Positions 1 to 11,078 of a stretch of 64,000 nt of DNA are shown here, piece after piece. Under the pieces are notes generated by a model that saw nothing but the letters and a program-made list of their open reading frames with translations, ran no database searches and was not told the origin of the DNA. The stretch is taken from NCBI RefSeq assembly GCF_023278565.1, contig NC_064681.1, positions 4,402,001 to 4,466,000 of the forward strand, given 5' to 3'. The stretch's first letter is position 1. Each line of letters opens with the position of its first letter. The translations under genes and the position numbers were made by a program. The stretch comes from Colletotrichum lupini. Taxonomy: Eukaryota > Ascomycota > Sordariomycetes > Glomerellales > Glomerellaceae.

Positions 1-1
1 T

Positions 2-730
2 CTTGGCCTTACACGCACACATAGGCAGGAAAGTCGTTCCAATCGACCTGGCGAAAACATCCCCCTCTCTCCAAATTACAGACCCCCCGAGTGCGATATG
101 GAAGGAGTGAAAGGCCGCATCTCTCGGTCTTTCGACATATGGACTCTCGGATGCCTCATCCTCGAATTCATGGTCTGGGTCCTCGACGGGTGGGAGGGAT
201 ATGAGAAGTTCAGGGAAAGGCGCATGTCTCCATACATCACTAGCCATGATACGCCTATCTATTTCGAAATCTTGCGAGTTGCCGGGGAACAGTATGCTTT
301 CAATATCAAGGAGAGTGTAACAAAGGTTCGTCAACGGTGTACCACGCCAAATACAGGTTGCATCAGCTGATAAATCTGCTAGGAATTCGACCGATTGCGT
401 GGACACCAATCCTGCTCCCAATTCATCAACGAATTGCTCACCTTGGTTCAAACCCAACTCCTAATTGTTCAATCTAAGGATCTGAAACGAATTACCAGCG
501 AAGACCTATTGAAATCTTTGAGAAAGATGGAGCGCAGGTGCGAGGCCGAGGCCGAGGCCAAGGCCTACTGCCTGACGCCATTTTCTTCAAATGTTAAAGT
601 TCCGGCCATTTCACCTGCCCACGCACGTCTGAATGAAATGGCTAAGAAGCACATCGCCAATATTCCAGTCGACGACAATCGGATCATCAAGGGTTTTAGT
701 GGTAAGACAAGACCGGCTCTTGGTACCTAG
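2..730 (+). CDS. Protein kinase, C-terminal part (5' end outside window)
   Basis: The frame is open from base 2, so the gene starts before the window. It reads through YRPPEC, which fits kinase subdomain VIII, and SFDIWTLGCLILEF, which fits subdomain IX with the DxWxxG core. A 57-bp intron at 326-382 (GTTCGT to GCTAG, phase 0) joins ...ESVTK to EFDRLRGHQSCSQF. The second exon is a helical C-lobe tail rich in Lys and Glu, ending at TAG (728-730). Fungal stand-alone or NLR-associated Ser/Thr kinases have this form, with a short lobe followed by a tail containing 'SKDxKRI'. ATP-binding and catalytic-loop residues are not in the window, so activity cannot be judged. The intron is inferred from frame continuity. 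Neighbour to the right is a transposon, about 830 bp away. Confidence 0.72.
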
Positions 731-1562
731 AATGGGTCTGCGACTATTGGAAGTCAGCAGGTTGCCAGGAAGGCGTTGGCGGATCTTTCCGAAGTTCCCT
801 TAATAATCACGAGCAGTTATTCTTTTTCTTTTTTTTTACAATGTTTAAACTTTGATTTTGCTATGCAATACGACATTGGTATTTGACTTGAGGTTTACTA
901 TGCACAATTCTCTTTTCAACGAACAGGAGCGTAACGATCTGCTCGAATTGCTTTCGCTATGACTTCTTGTTCGGCCTACATAGAGAGTTCAGATGAGAAG
1001 TCTCCAGGGTTGACGTATCACATCCTCACCGGTGTCAGCTTGCGCGGAATGTTGCAAAATATTCTGCCTCTCTCTGACTGAAAAATCCAAGCTTTGTGGT
1101 CAGCACTTCTAAGTACGAAGGACAGCGTAAAACCTAATTATAGATTGAAAGAATTTCTCACAGAGATCTGGAATCTTTGGCCTGGAAAGATTGCCCGCAA
1201 ATGTTGCGCAACCACAGATTCATCAGTGTATCTGCCCTCAAAGATTTCTTTTTCCATATTTTCTTCGACTTTCTCAGCTGTCGTTGTGGATAAATAGCTA
1301 GGCAGAAGCTGCCTGGCTCCCTTTTTGAGTTTCAACAGGAAGTTCGTCATCCTGTCTTACCTTTTGAGATTAGTTGAAGTGGGATGTACTGAACAGAGTT
1401 AGACGGCAACAATGTTCCTGTCAGTCAAGATGGCGTAGGAAGAAACTTACATAAAACAAAACGTGGAGTGTTCCTCGAGAACCTTGCGAAGCGCCCAGCG
1501 GTTCAGGCCGAAATGTGACTTAGGAGTGCCGTCTCCCAATGTGGTTGCCTACCTGCGTCAGG
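731..1562. other. Intergenic stretch, no convincing gene
   Basis: Ordinary base composition. The only open stretch of note is on the minus strand at 1138-1350 (70 codons, true ATG, Lys/Glu rich). It has no recognisable domain. It might be a first exon of an otherwise lost gene, since a possible donor follows near 1160, but no continuation was found. I do not call it a gene. Confidence 0.5.
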
Positions 1563-1564
1563 TA

Positions 1565-1611
1565 AGTCGACCCACCCCCTTTTGGCCATCCCCCCCTTTT
1601 GGCCACCCCAT
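1565..1611 (+). repeat. Left terminal inverted repeat of the 1.9-kb Fot1-like element
   Basis: Begins AGTCGACCCACCCCC and contains the subterminal word CCCCCTTTTGGCCA twice in direct orientation. It matches the reverse complement of 3404-3451 except for a few transitions and one C-run length difference. Confidence 0.88.
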
Positions 1612-2529
1612 TTCTCCATCCCAGCCACCGCATTAAAACCCTACCCACGATTTTCAAACTACTATAACAATTATAAAAATCGTCTAAATATAATTCTTTT
1701 TTATATACTTATTTATTAATATATAATAGTCTCGTATACTAAAAATAAAATTATTTAGGCTCTTAAAGCTATTAAAAGAGGTCTCTTAGTTAATCGGGCC
1801 TTAATTAAGTTTAGAGTTCTAAAGATAACTTTTTATAACCGTAAGAAAGGCTATTAAATAAGGGTAATAATATTTATAAACCTTTAGAAGCTTTTTTTAT
1901 AATAAAAAGACTAGCTAGCTTAATAAGTTCGTATTTAGTATAATCTAGGCGTTATACTAACTTATAAATAGCTTATAGAATTTATTAAGCAAGTTTTAAA
2001 ATCCTAAGGGGATATAAATCCTCTTAAAAAGAGATAAATAGACGCTTTTTTAAAGAGGAACTTATTAATTAAGGTTTAGAAAAGTCGTGTTATTAATTCG
2101 AGGTATCTAAATAGGGCTATTATTAATATAATTAAGTTATAGTTTAGATTACTTAATATACTAGAGATTAGTAATATTAAATAAGTTAATAAGTATAATA
2201 TAAATAAGACTAATATCCTAGAGGGTAAGGGATTTAATAGCCTAGTTTTAAGTAAAGTAGAGACTATAGTAATATTAAAAAAAGAGCTTAATTCGTATAC
2301 TTAGGTATTTATTATTAAGTATATCTTTATTAATAATCGAGCTATTAAACTACTAGTTATATATAAAAGAAAGTCGGTATAATAGTAGTAGTTTTTATTT
2401 AAACTTAACCCTTATACTAGTTAAGAGTTTATAATAATAAATAATAGCTAAACGACTAATAAGACTACCTTTAAGTAATTAAAAATAGTATTCTTATTAT
2501 AAACTAAGACCCCCCCCCTTAGGGGGCTT

Positions 2530-2740
2530 AGTATATTTAATAAGCCTCGATTATTAGTTCTAAATAGCTATAAGAGTTATATAACAATAGAATTTATATA
2601 AAAATACTATAAAAATAACGTCTACTTACTATTCTTATTACTATATACTTCCTATATCCTTTAGCCATTAAATATAGCTATTTTTAAACTTATTAAATCT
2701 AAGTATAAAAAGGAGCTTAGTAAGGAGGATATAATAAATA
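2530..2740 (+). pseudogene. Decayed DDE_1 (pogo-type) transposase segment
   Basis: One plus-strand frame shows the C-terminal part of a pogo/Fot1 transposase catalytic domain. A RLLVL block is followed by a decayed 'DGHxSH' position, then an NNV(H/Y)LLFLP-like stretch, a decayed SHxLQPLD motif and an F-x-x-L-K basic tail. Several codons are stops (TAA, TAG), and all visible changes are consistent with C-to-T or G-to-A decay. The rest of the coding region is too degraded to read with confidence. Confidence 0.8.
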
Positions 2741-3403
2741 ATTCTACTATTATTAAAAAATAGTACTTCTTAAATTACTACTAAAAAGCTCGTTTAGTTA
2801 GTTTAACGTTATTAAATATACGAAGTAAATAAAAAGTAACTAAACTATATCCCCCTAATATAACTAGACTACTTACTAATCTAATAGTCTTACCTAACCT
2901 AGTTATACTAACTAAAAAGACTATAAATACTAAGTAAGTAACTAGTAATACTAGAAAAACTATTAACTAAGTATTAGTAACGTTTATTATTAACTAGTTA
3001 ATACTTAAAAAGGCTAGCGAGCTCTACGAATAATTAAAGTTATTTATAGAGCTTAGTTTAGACTATAATACTTAACGACTACTATTTAGAAAAGTAAAAA
3101 AAGTATTTAGTAAGTAGGCCTACTATCTAATAATATCTTAGTACTATATTCGAGTTTTAAAAGCTAAAGTTAACTAATTAAGGCCGTGGAAAAAGAAGAG
3201 TATATTAATAGACCTAAATACTAAGTTTATAAATATTTAAGATATATAAAGAGCTTAAGAGGACTTTAGTAACCGTTTAGTTAGTCTTAGTTAACTTATA
3301 GGAGTTAAATTACCTAGGGAGAATAATAATTATATTATTATAGTAGTAAAAGATAGTTAATTAATTAAGTGTAGTTAGTAGCGATGTTTTGATACTATGT
3401 TTT

Positions 3404-3451
3404 AATAGGGTGGCCAAAAGGGGGGGGTGGCCAAAAGGGGGTAGGTCGACT
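3404..3451 (-). repeat. Right terminal inverted repeat of the 1.9-kb Fot1-like element
   Basis: Reverse complement begins AGTCGACCTACCCCC and carries two copies of the TTTTGGCCA word, mirroring the left end. TA at 3452-3453 completes the target duplication. Confidence 0.88.
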
Positions 3452-3453
3452 TA

Positions 3454-4170
3454 CTTAAGTAAGAACGTTAGTACCTAAGTAAATAGCTCAACTCCCATCT
3501 ATAAACACGGAATGAGATGTGCTCTTGTTAACTCGGCGGTGACACGAAGCATTCATGCGCATGCCGTATTATAAAAAAGCGAGCGGACGGACCAAATAGC
3601 GTCGACTGAAATCATCGTGGTCTGTTACACTTGTGTGGGCCGAAGTAGGCTACGACCTCTTGGCAAGAGGGAATTGCTGGTCTTACCACCACCATAGCAC
3701 GCAACTCATTTAGCGCTGGCAAGGAGGCAAATCACGTAGTGGAGCAGGCTGCCTGCCGAGTGTTGCAATTTCCCATTCTTCTATGATCCCGCTGAGTGGA
3801 AGTTGCGTCTATGATGGGTCACCCTGAGGCTTATACGAACACCTGAAATGGAGGACGCCGTCACATATCGTTTTCCTATGCTCTCACCGACACGACGGTG
3901 GCGCCGTGGCGGTAGTCATGCAACTCAGATAAGATGAGAATCCAATGTTATTAGTTAGCCTGATGCATAAAACAGGAAACCTGTGTTACACGACTCTGTA
4001 GTGCACCTGCAAGACTGCAGCGACCAGGCCCCACCGACGCTGCATCACCTCAGGCTGTCCGCAATCTTGAAGCAGGCTCCTGTGGCTGCTTGACTCATCA
4101 TACCATCGCGAGAGAGTCACGGCCAGCACACCATGATAAGCTGCTGATGTGACAATTTTCTCATTCCTAA
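3454..4170. other. Intergenic stretch between the transposon and the CorA-like gene
   Basis: Normal composition, with no open frame that looks protein-like on either strand. A minus-strand open stretch at 3986-4234 overlaps the 5' end of the next gene and lacks any motif. The stretch presumably holds the upstream region of the gene beginning near 4171. Confidence 0.45.
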
Positions 4171-6120
4171 ATGCTGCCAGGTTTCTCAATTGAAGACAAA
4201 CCGGAGCCTCTATACATTGAATCCTCCGTGACAATGGAATGGGCCTCGGAAACTGGAAGCTTTAAAACAGCAGACCTTCAAAATGTCTTTCGGTACGGAC
4301 AGCAGAAAACGACGGTGGCCAGTTTTCTCAGAGATCAACGTGTTCGTCCAATATTATCCTCTGCTTGCCAAATGTTAAAGAAGCTCATTGTGAACCAATA
4401 CCCAGGTCATCACATCGAACACAACGCCAGAAGATTGGCAATCATGGCTGAAGACGGTAAATTTTCCATTCTCGCCCGGTGGCTGGTCTCGAGGGTGGCT
4501 ACACTGCTGAACCTATCTAGCACACCCCGTCAGTCCATAAGGACTCTGGCCTTGTGCTCATGTATGGTTTTCGTCCCCTTTCCTGGTGAATAATTCTATC
4601 TGACCTGCTATTCCGACGAAGAATAGCACAGAAGCCCGCCGAAGCCGCGAAGAGGTCTTTTGGAACAGAGCACCTCCAAGATTCCAATTTTTCGGACCTC
4701 AATCAGGAAGCCATCGGCAAAGAAGACATTCAATTCGGTTGTCTCGAGAACGAAGATGAAATTTCGTCTGGTCTTAGTGTTCCAGATGACAGCCGCTACG
4801 CCGACCCAGAGAAGGTTATGAAAGGCGGGAAAAGAGAGGTGCGCCAGCTACCCTTCTGTCAGAGCGCATTTGAGGACATATGCAGACGTTTCTTCGTACA
4901 TTCTTCGATCGCCCGAACTGTTAGCCGTGCGGATGTCCCTCTCTTTTCCAGGTCTTACATCGCCACGAAGCTTGGGGATGTGACTTCGGTCAGCCATCCC
5001 TCAGTAGGTAGGGATTATGTCTGAACTGGCTGATTCGGACTTAATTATCATTCTAACATTTGGGATAGTGTACCAAGTCAGGTCATCTAACACGTGGGCA
5101 GACGACATGGCCCTAACAGCAACGTATTTCCCACATACACAACTAACCTTCGCCATATTATTCGGGTGTCCAGCGAATATTGAACGACACATACTCGGTA
5201 GATTGAGCCGAGTGAAGCAATACTCTTCATATCCTCTTGTCCTCCCAGCTATCTTTGCCGAGTTGGAGAGTGACCGCATGAAGACAGTGGTGAAGGCGAC
5301 AGTGAAGGCCATCGAAGACGAAATACTCAAATCAGGTGTTGGGGGCTCGAGTGGACCCCGCGAGGTCGAAATGAGAGAATCTCGGAAAAACGCATGGCTG
5401 AACACAAATAACCTCCGAAACAGTTTAAGAATTTGGAAGGAGCAACTCCGCAAGATGGCGGAACAGGTTGCCGAGTTGTCAAGAATTCATCAAGGGGAGA
5501 TGATCGAGGGTGTTTTCTGGCAGGATAAATGCGAGAACCAGCTGAGGAACGACGCAGCCATGAAGTCATCAATGGAGAGGACTGGGGCAATGATCCATGA
5601 TCAACTACAACTTCTCATCGAAGATCATGAAGATAAGATCCAAGATTGCACAGTGGGTATTGAAGGAATGACGATTGCCACGCAGTGGGTAAGTCGATTT
5701 ACATCTACCTACTCAGGCTGTTTTTCCAATTATTTCCGACATCATAGATGTCAAGTAATTGGTTCACTAAATTCTATCACAGGCGCAAGGCGATACCAAT
5801 GTAGACATTGCAACCGCAACTAGCCAGGATTCCAAACAAATGCGTTCTATTGCCTTGCTCACGATGGTCTTTCTCCCTGGAACGTTCTTCGCGGTAAGGC
5901 TAAGCTGAGGAACGCACCGAATCTATAGAAACCAAGCTAACAAACACAGTCCTTGTTCTCCATGACCTTTTTCAACTGGTCCCCAGAAGATGGAAAGACT
6001 TCCATAGTGTCAAGCTATATCTGGATCTACTTCCTGATCACTGGCATCTTCACTGCATTCACCCTTTTCCTCTGGTGGTATTTTCTTTCATCACGAAAGA
6101 AGAGGTACACTATAGACTGA
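4171..6120 (+). CDS. CorA-like two-helix membrane protein (fungal family), 5' end uncertain
   Basis: The C-terminal half is well supported. Exons are about 4627-5007, 5069-5688, 5783-5893 and 5950-6120, with introns 5008-5068, 5689-5782 and 5894-5949 all in phase and GT-AG. The end carries TSQDSKQMRSIALLTMVFLPG, a first membrane helix, then SLFSMTFFNW and a second helix (YIWIYFLITGIFTAFTLFLW) before a short basic tail. This two-helix end is typical of fungal proteins annotated as CorA-like Mg2+ transporter proteins. The upstream part has PFCQSAFEDICRRFFVHSSI and a helical region with SNTWADDMALT. The exon beginning at ATG 4171 is joined by a 41-bp intron (4586-4626), short for this genome, so the true N-terminus may differ. 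The canonical GMN motif of bona fide CorA was not seen; FFNW occupies the equivalent loop. Transport function is unproven. Confidence 0.68.
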
Positions 6121-6699
6121 TAGTTTTTTCAATCTTCAATTTGAAATATAATTTACTCGTTTCCTGTACATCATGCCAAAGGCTGGTCCCAACAGATCCC
6201 ATGAACGCAAGCTACGATTAAAGGCCCTGCGATTTGGATCGAGATGAACATCTTGAGGTGTCTAGGATCAAGGGTCTCGTTTGCACAGCTTGAATTGCCG
6301 GTGTTCAAATACTCGAGTACACCGTTCACTTCAGGTGCTGCATTCACTCTTTATGTTGAGGAGAATCACCCCACTTGTCATGACACCTTTGCAAATTTTC
6401 GTGGCAACTTTAATACAAGGTGTGGGCACATATCGTTTATTCATCGACAGCCGCTTGTGTCTTCCCAGATCATGTTTTGAGATCCATGATACTAGGTACG
6501 ATGATACTGCTGTGGGGTGTTCTGTATCTAGTGACCGTTCTTATATTCTCGTTGATTCAAGACACCAGAGTTGATGCGATAGAAACCAGCCTTCGCTAGT
6601 CAAGCTTTCTGACCATCGTCGACTATCTCGACCAGCAACAAGTTATCTATCAACCAATCAACCTGCCATGATCTAACTTCCTCAAACGGCAGGTTTGTA
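6121..6699. other. Intergenic stretch between convergent genes
   Basis: Lies between the plus-strand CorA-like gene and the minus-strand gene ending at 6700. Overlapping open stretches at 6244-6574 have no start context, signal or domain. I see only likely 3' untranslated sequence. Confidence 0.5.
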
Positions 6700-8527
6700 T
6701 CAGCCGCTGATGCCTCCCTGACTCCTGATAGCCAATGCTCGACGCTTTCTGTCACCCAAGTGGCCCCCCTTGAGTACAAGCTCTCCAGCTTTGTCCCGAA
6801 TCTCAAAGTCGTCCGAGGTAATCCAGTCCTGTCGAGAAGTCTTCTCTTTGATTGTATCCCGACCAACTTGATTTTGAATATCTCGGCGGCCATTCAAGAG
6901 ATCATTACTCAGCTTCGCCTGTCCCGGTATCAGTCCTGTTCAAAACCGTAATCATTCACAAAGACTTACACCTCGTTCCTTGGATGGTGCGCCTGCAAAT
7001 TTACAGAACCAGTCTGCACGGGTAAGCGAGTGAATAATCATCTTGCAGTCCTTTGGAATGTTAGCAAAGAATAGAGACAAGATTTGGGGATATTTGTCTC
7101 TGGAAGCACTAACCTGGAGATTCTCGCAAATTGACGACCACCTTTGCGAGAAAGTGTTGAACTGTTCCCACGTAGATGCAGTTCTGGGTCCGGACCAGAG
7201 AGGACGCATGGTATAGCCCAGCTGTTGCTTCATGGCGCATTTCTAAGAACAAGATAAGCCAGGGAATAAAGGGCGTCATTGCACCCATTGTGTCATAACT
7301 TACCAGAAGCCTCCAACAAATCAACTCAACCTCAATGGCAGTTATGCGGTGGTGAATAACTGCCTCGAGGAGATCCACAGGTGTACTTTGCGAATTCACA
7401 AGGGCCCAGTCTGTCTTACTCATACCCTTAGGCCTTGCTGACGAATGTTCACTGTTATGCCGACCACAGGGACCTCTGTGGCGCTTTCTGGGGTTCTCTG
7501 CTACATCGGGCTCTTGGCGTTCCTGACTTCCCGCAATATTTGCCAGACGCTCACGAGCCTTTCTTAGCTCAAAGAAGTTGCTGGTATCGGTTATACTATT
7601 AAATAACACTTTGACATACGCTTGTTGCTGTTCCGATGAGACTGGCCAAGAGGGATCGTCTTGTGGGGCATTTCCCGCTGCCCTCTTGATGTACCGCCCA
7701 TAGGCATCGTCGAGCTCCTTGAAGTGCTCCATGCTCTGTACAATTCCTTTGTGCTGGAAGGTTGAAGCGATGGTTAATTCGCTCTTCAACAAGGCATGCT
7801 GATGTTCGGCCTGGTCCAGTGGCTGAGTTCTCGGGCTTTTCTCTGTGGCCTCTTTGCTTGGCGTTGCGGTCGGTGGTGCCGATGCGATAGCAAGCTCTTG
7901 CTGCTGCTGGGCAGAAAGGTTCTCGGCTGGTTGCGCCTCAGGGACTGAGACTTTCTGCAGCATTCCCGGCCAGCCGTAGAAAGTCGCACGGAACTTCAAT
8001 GCCTCGATGGCTTCGTCCGCCTGATGAGGAGACGATGCTGCAACTGCTGACATCCAGTCGTGGAATCGGACGACAAAACCCCAGATCTCCATGAGATCTG
8101 AGCGGTTATAAAAAAGGACTCGGTAGAACTCGATGTTTGGGAACAGTCGAAAGTGATCGTTGAATCTGTAGGGAATGATGTCGTCTACGATGGCCATGTC
8201 AGTCTCGTACGGAAACATTATTAAGGCCACCCCGGCCAACTTACTGAATATGAGATCAAACATCCATTTCTTTTCGATAGAAGGCACGGCGAGATCATCA
8301 ATGAAGCTTAGGTCCGCCTCGAACGGCGATACTTCTGCCTCAGGGACTGCCATTGATGCCACTACTTCATCCATCAGACTCTCATCGAACCATTCTAATG
8401 CGTCCGGCGCATTCTCGTGGGTAAGGTCGTTAGGAAGGCCGTTGTTAAGCATGCCGAAACCCTGGAAGTGAATGTCTGACATTTCCAGATTTTTCGCGTC
8501 GAATTCTGGTGAACCGGGATACGACAT
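6700..8527 (-). CDS. Unrecognised fungal protein, about 550 aa, Gln-rich middle
   Basis: Four exons on the minus strand (8527-7304, 7242-7114, 7050-6970, 6918-6700). The introns are 61, 63 and 51 bp, all GT-AG and in phase, giving about 550 residues. The N-terminus is acidic. The middle has a Gln-rich stretch (AQQQQELA) and a Lys/Arg cluster (RKRHRG) that could be a nuclear signal. The third part is helical (LLEAVIHHRITAIEVELICW), followed by a basic region with Trp-rich segments. No catalytic motif, membrane helix or zinc-binding pattern is visible. A nuclear regulatory role is only a guess from composition. The last exon frame was chosen by splice phase; another frame across 6600-6893 is also open, so the C-terminus is less certain. 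The third intron may be retained in part, since its length (63) is divisible by three. Confidence 0.65.
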
Positions 8528-10436
8528 TAGGACTAATGCGTGGTAGAGAGAGAAAAAAGGTGCTGGAGGATGCTCGGTGTCGAGAAGGAGTATTGAAAGA
8601 GGACTGAGATCGCGGAAGTCGGGCTATCACGAACGTCTTCGGTGGGGGAATGGAGAGAGATATGGAAAAGTGAGAATCCATTGCAGTGAAGTTCTCTATT
8701 TAAGGGCCGACAGAGGAAGAAGACCGCCCCAGGGCGGCTGGAGTGAATCGCTGGGAATACCTTCACCTTCGTCTGGTACTCTACTAGGGCCCAGCGATTG
8801 TGGATCTAGTCTACTTTCGCCTTGGCCCGAGCTCTGTGAGGTAATCAAATACCACAAACAACCTTCTTGATGATACAGGACGAAGAGATGTGAAGCTCAA
8901 CTACTCCCAGATAGGCTATTCGAGACGGTTGTCCCACCCTTGCCGGCGAGTCCGGAGGGGATTAACAGAATCTGAAGACAGTTATTAGCGTTACAGGTGA
9001 TCGAGTTTTACAGATGAGAGCTGCTGTAGCTAGCGGCCATGAGAAGGACCGTCGACCTCCACGAGAGGCTGGCTACCCGGAGAGGGAGAGCGGAGAGGGA
9101 GAGACGCACTTGCCCCCCGCGAGGACCGCCATCTTGCGCATGGTCAACAACAGAAAGGAGGTACTCAGAAAAACTCGTAGCTTGAGGGCCTCGAGCCTTG
9201 TGCCAGATGGTCTCATTACATATGAGGTAGTTGGCTTCTCGTTCTCATGCCGTGTTGGGAAAGCATGGGATTCGTGGGGGAAGGGGGACGTCATATATGT
9301 TTCTTTGCCCGTGAGGGGCGATTGATACCTTATATTGAGTGGTATCATAGGGTTCATTTGTTTCTTACCAAGAGTCTGTGTTTGATGAAAGTGAATTTTC
9401 CGCATTGAGCATGGTTTGTATTAACAAGTCAAGTTAAGGCACGCTTGCTGTTATTGAGAAACAACAGCCTTTCAGTTTTGGAAACTCCCATGCCTCCGCC
9501 AAACACACCTCATCACTCTAAGTTAGCAAGGACTCCTAGACATGGCGAGAAGTTTATCATGATAGAAAGGAAAACCACGCTCTGAAACCGATTTTGAAGC
9601 AAAAACCCACGGAAGGCAGCCGAGAATTGGAAACTGTGACGACTAGATTGGGCGGGCAGTGCAGTCAACACATTGAAAGCATGAAACGTCAATCGGGCAT
9701 CGTGATCAACCAATACATGCCATGGGATAGCTCAATTTAATAACGGAATGTGCTCATTACAAGAGTCCACTATCATCCGGATCAATGCCAATAAGGCTTG
9801 GCCCCTTGGTGGATTTGCGAAAAGTGCATATGATCTCAGGTGAAGAGCTCTCTGGGAGTGATTCACTGACGATTCCAGATTGGTGGGATCAATCTTAGAT
9901 ATGTTGCCCGTGTCTCCTACAGAATCCTTCTTCCTTTCCAGCAGTAGATATCTCGTTTGAAGGAAAAAGACGCGGTCAGTGATAAAAGCGACGTGAAGTC
10001 AGGCAAAGAACAGAAGACGGAAGATCTTGGCAATTGATTCGACAGGCAGCTTGCCGAGAGAAGTGAGTCATGTAAAGCTTTCCACAGTCACATTTGTTAT
10101 TTAGGGAATTGATTTGTTGGTGAAAGCTTTGAAATTGTGGCTGCAGAGCTGCTCTTTTCCATTAAGATAGAGGAGTGAGTTTATGTTGATGTCCAGTTGT
10201 GAACCTGTGATACGGGAAGAAAACCTTCAGACCAAGCTTCCTGGCGCGTCTCTCAGCTAGCCGGGAGACGGAGAATGCGTAGACCCCCATATCACCACGA
10301 ATAGAGAGAGGCATCGGGGACTTATGTTCATTCCAATACAAGCCTCAGCCATCCGAAGTCCAAATCAATATGAAAACCCCTTATCATGGGACACACTCTC
10401 CGGCTCGTAATCTCACTTCTCCTCATGCATGTGTTC
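8528..10436. other. 1.9-kb intergenic region, no gene supported
   Basis: Upstream of the minus-strand gene starting at 8527, reaching the 3' end of the HxxHC-pair gene. Open stretches at 9014-9325 (+) and 9073-9405 (-) overlap each other on opposite strands and look like chance openings in GC-moderate DNA. No repeat, RNA gene or membrane or secretion signal was found. Confidence 0.5.
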
Positions 10437-11078
10437 TCAAAGCACAACCGGCTCTTCCATATCCACACAATGAAAGAATGCTGGCACGACAGGGCCCGTT
10501 GGCGCTTCCCCGTGCAAAAATAGTCCCTTGCAGTGGTGTCTATGTTCGGTGGACGCTGACAGGTTATGAATCAGTGGCCTTTGATGCTCGACGCTGTGGA
10601 GCAGATTATGCCATGTGTAGAAGCAGTGCTCTTGGTGGAAGCGCAGATCTGTGTAGAGAATTCTTCTCTCTCCAGCCATAAGCACCTGTTCAGACGCTGG
10701 CTTGGTGAGGTTCTTGTCGAATGCCCAGGGGCTCATATCATATGCGTTGTACGTGCTGACGAGGTCGCCGTTATAGCACTGGGAAGGAACCCAGCCATAT
10801 GCCATGACATCAAAAACGCAGCCATTCGCCTTTGCTTCGGGGACCGTTGAGCCGCAGGTGTGTATTGGAACCGTGTGCGGAGAGGGTTCGATGCTCAACA
10901 AAGAGTATTCATGGCTGAAAGCGCCTAGTGCGAACAGCAGGAGGGTGATCAAAGCGGACCAGCAAAGAAATCATGAAAGGTGGCATCGACGTCGGTCCAC
11001 CGAAGATTCGATTTTGACCCGACTGTGTTTCTTGCTGAGAAGAACGTCAGCCTCGGGGTCACCTTGAAAGTTCGTCAT
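10437..11078 (-). pseudogene. HxxHC-pair membrane protein (UstYa-like relative) with in-frame TGA at codon 36
   Basis: From ATG at 11078 the minus strand is open for 213 codons to 10437 except for a single TGA at 10973-10971 (codon 36). The reading has a charged cytosolic-like N-terminus, a hydrophobic segment (ITLLLFALGAF), a luminal region starting CGSTVPEAKANGCVFDVMAYG, and two HxxHC motifs, HQEHC (about 148-152) and HRHHC (about 179-183), 31 residues apart. Paired HxxHC motifs after one membrane helix characterise the UstYa/DUF3328 oxidases. This 'CG..P.EA...GC.FDVM' variant is a common fungal family of unknown function that I relate to them by motif only. No consensus intron removes the TGA, so I call it a pseudogene. 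A C-to-T change in a CGA codon would explain the stop. An unannotated 5' exon or a sequencing error remains possible. Confidence 0.6.

Larger units (their letters stand above)
1565..3451 (+). mobile_element. Fot1/pogo-type DNA transposon, RIP-mutated
   Basis: About 1.89 kb bounded by terminal inverted repeats (1565-1611 and 3404-3451) that both start AGTCGACC and contain two copies of CCCCCTTTTGGCCA. A TA dinucleotide flanks each end (1563-1564 and 3452-3453), the target duplication expected of the Tc1-mariner/pogo superfamily. The interior is very AT-rich with abundant TA and few CA/TG steps, the RIP signature, and has no open frame. On the plus strand around 2539-2720 a decayed DDE_1 transposase can still be read, including a VHLLFLP-like stretch, a degenerate LQPL(D) block and an F-x-x-L-K-x-x-Y-x-K-E-L tail, with internal stops. 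Size, target site and protein relics agree on a Fot1-like element that is now dead. Confidence 0.88.

Noticed and set aside
9014..9405. Overlapping open frames on both strands near 9.0-9.4 kb
   Set aside because: Neither has a recognisable motif, signal or splice context.
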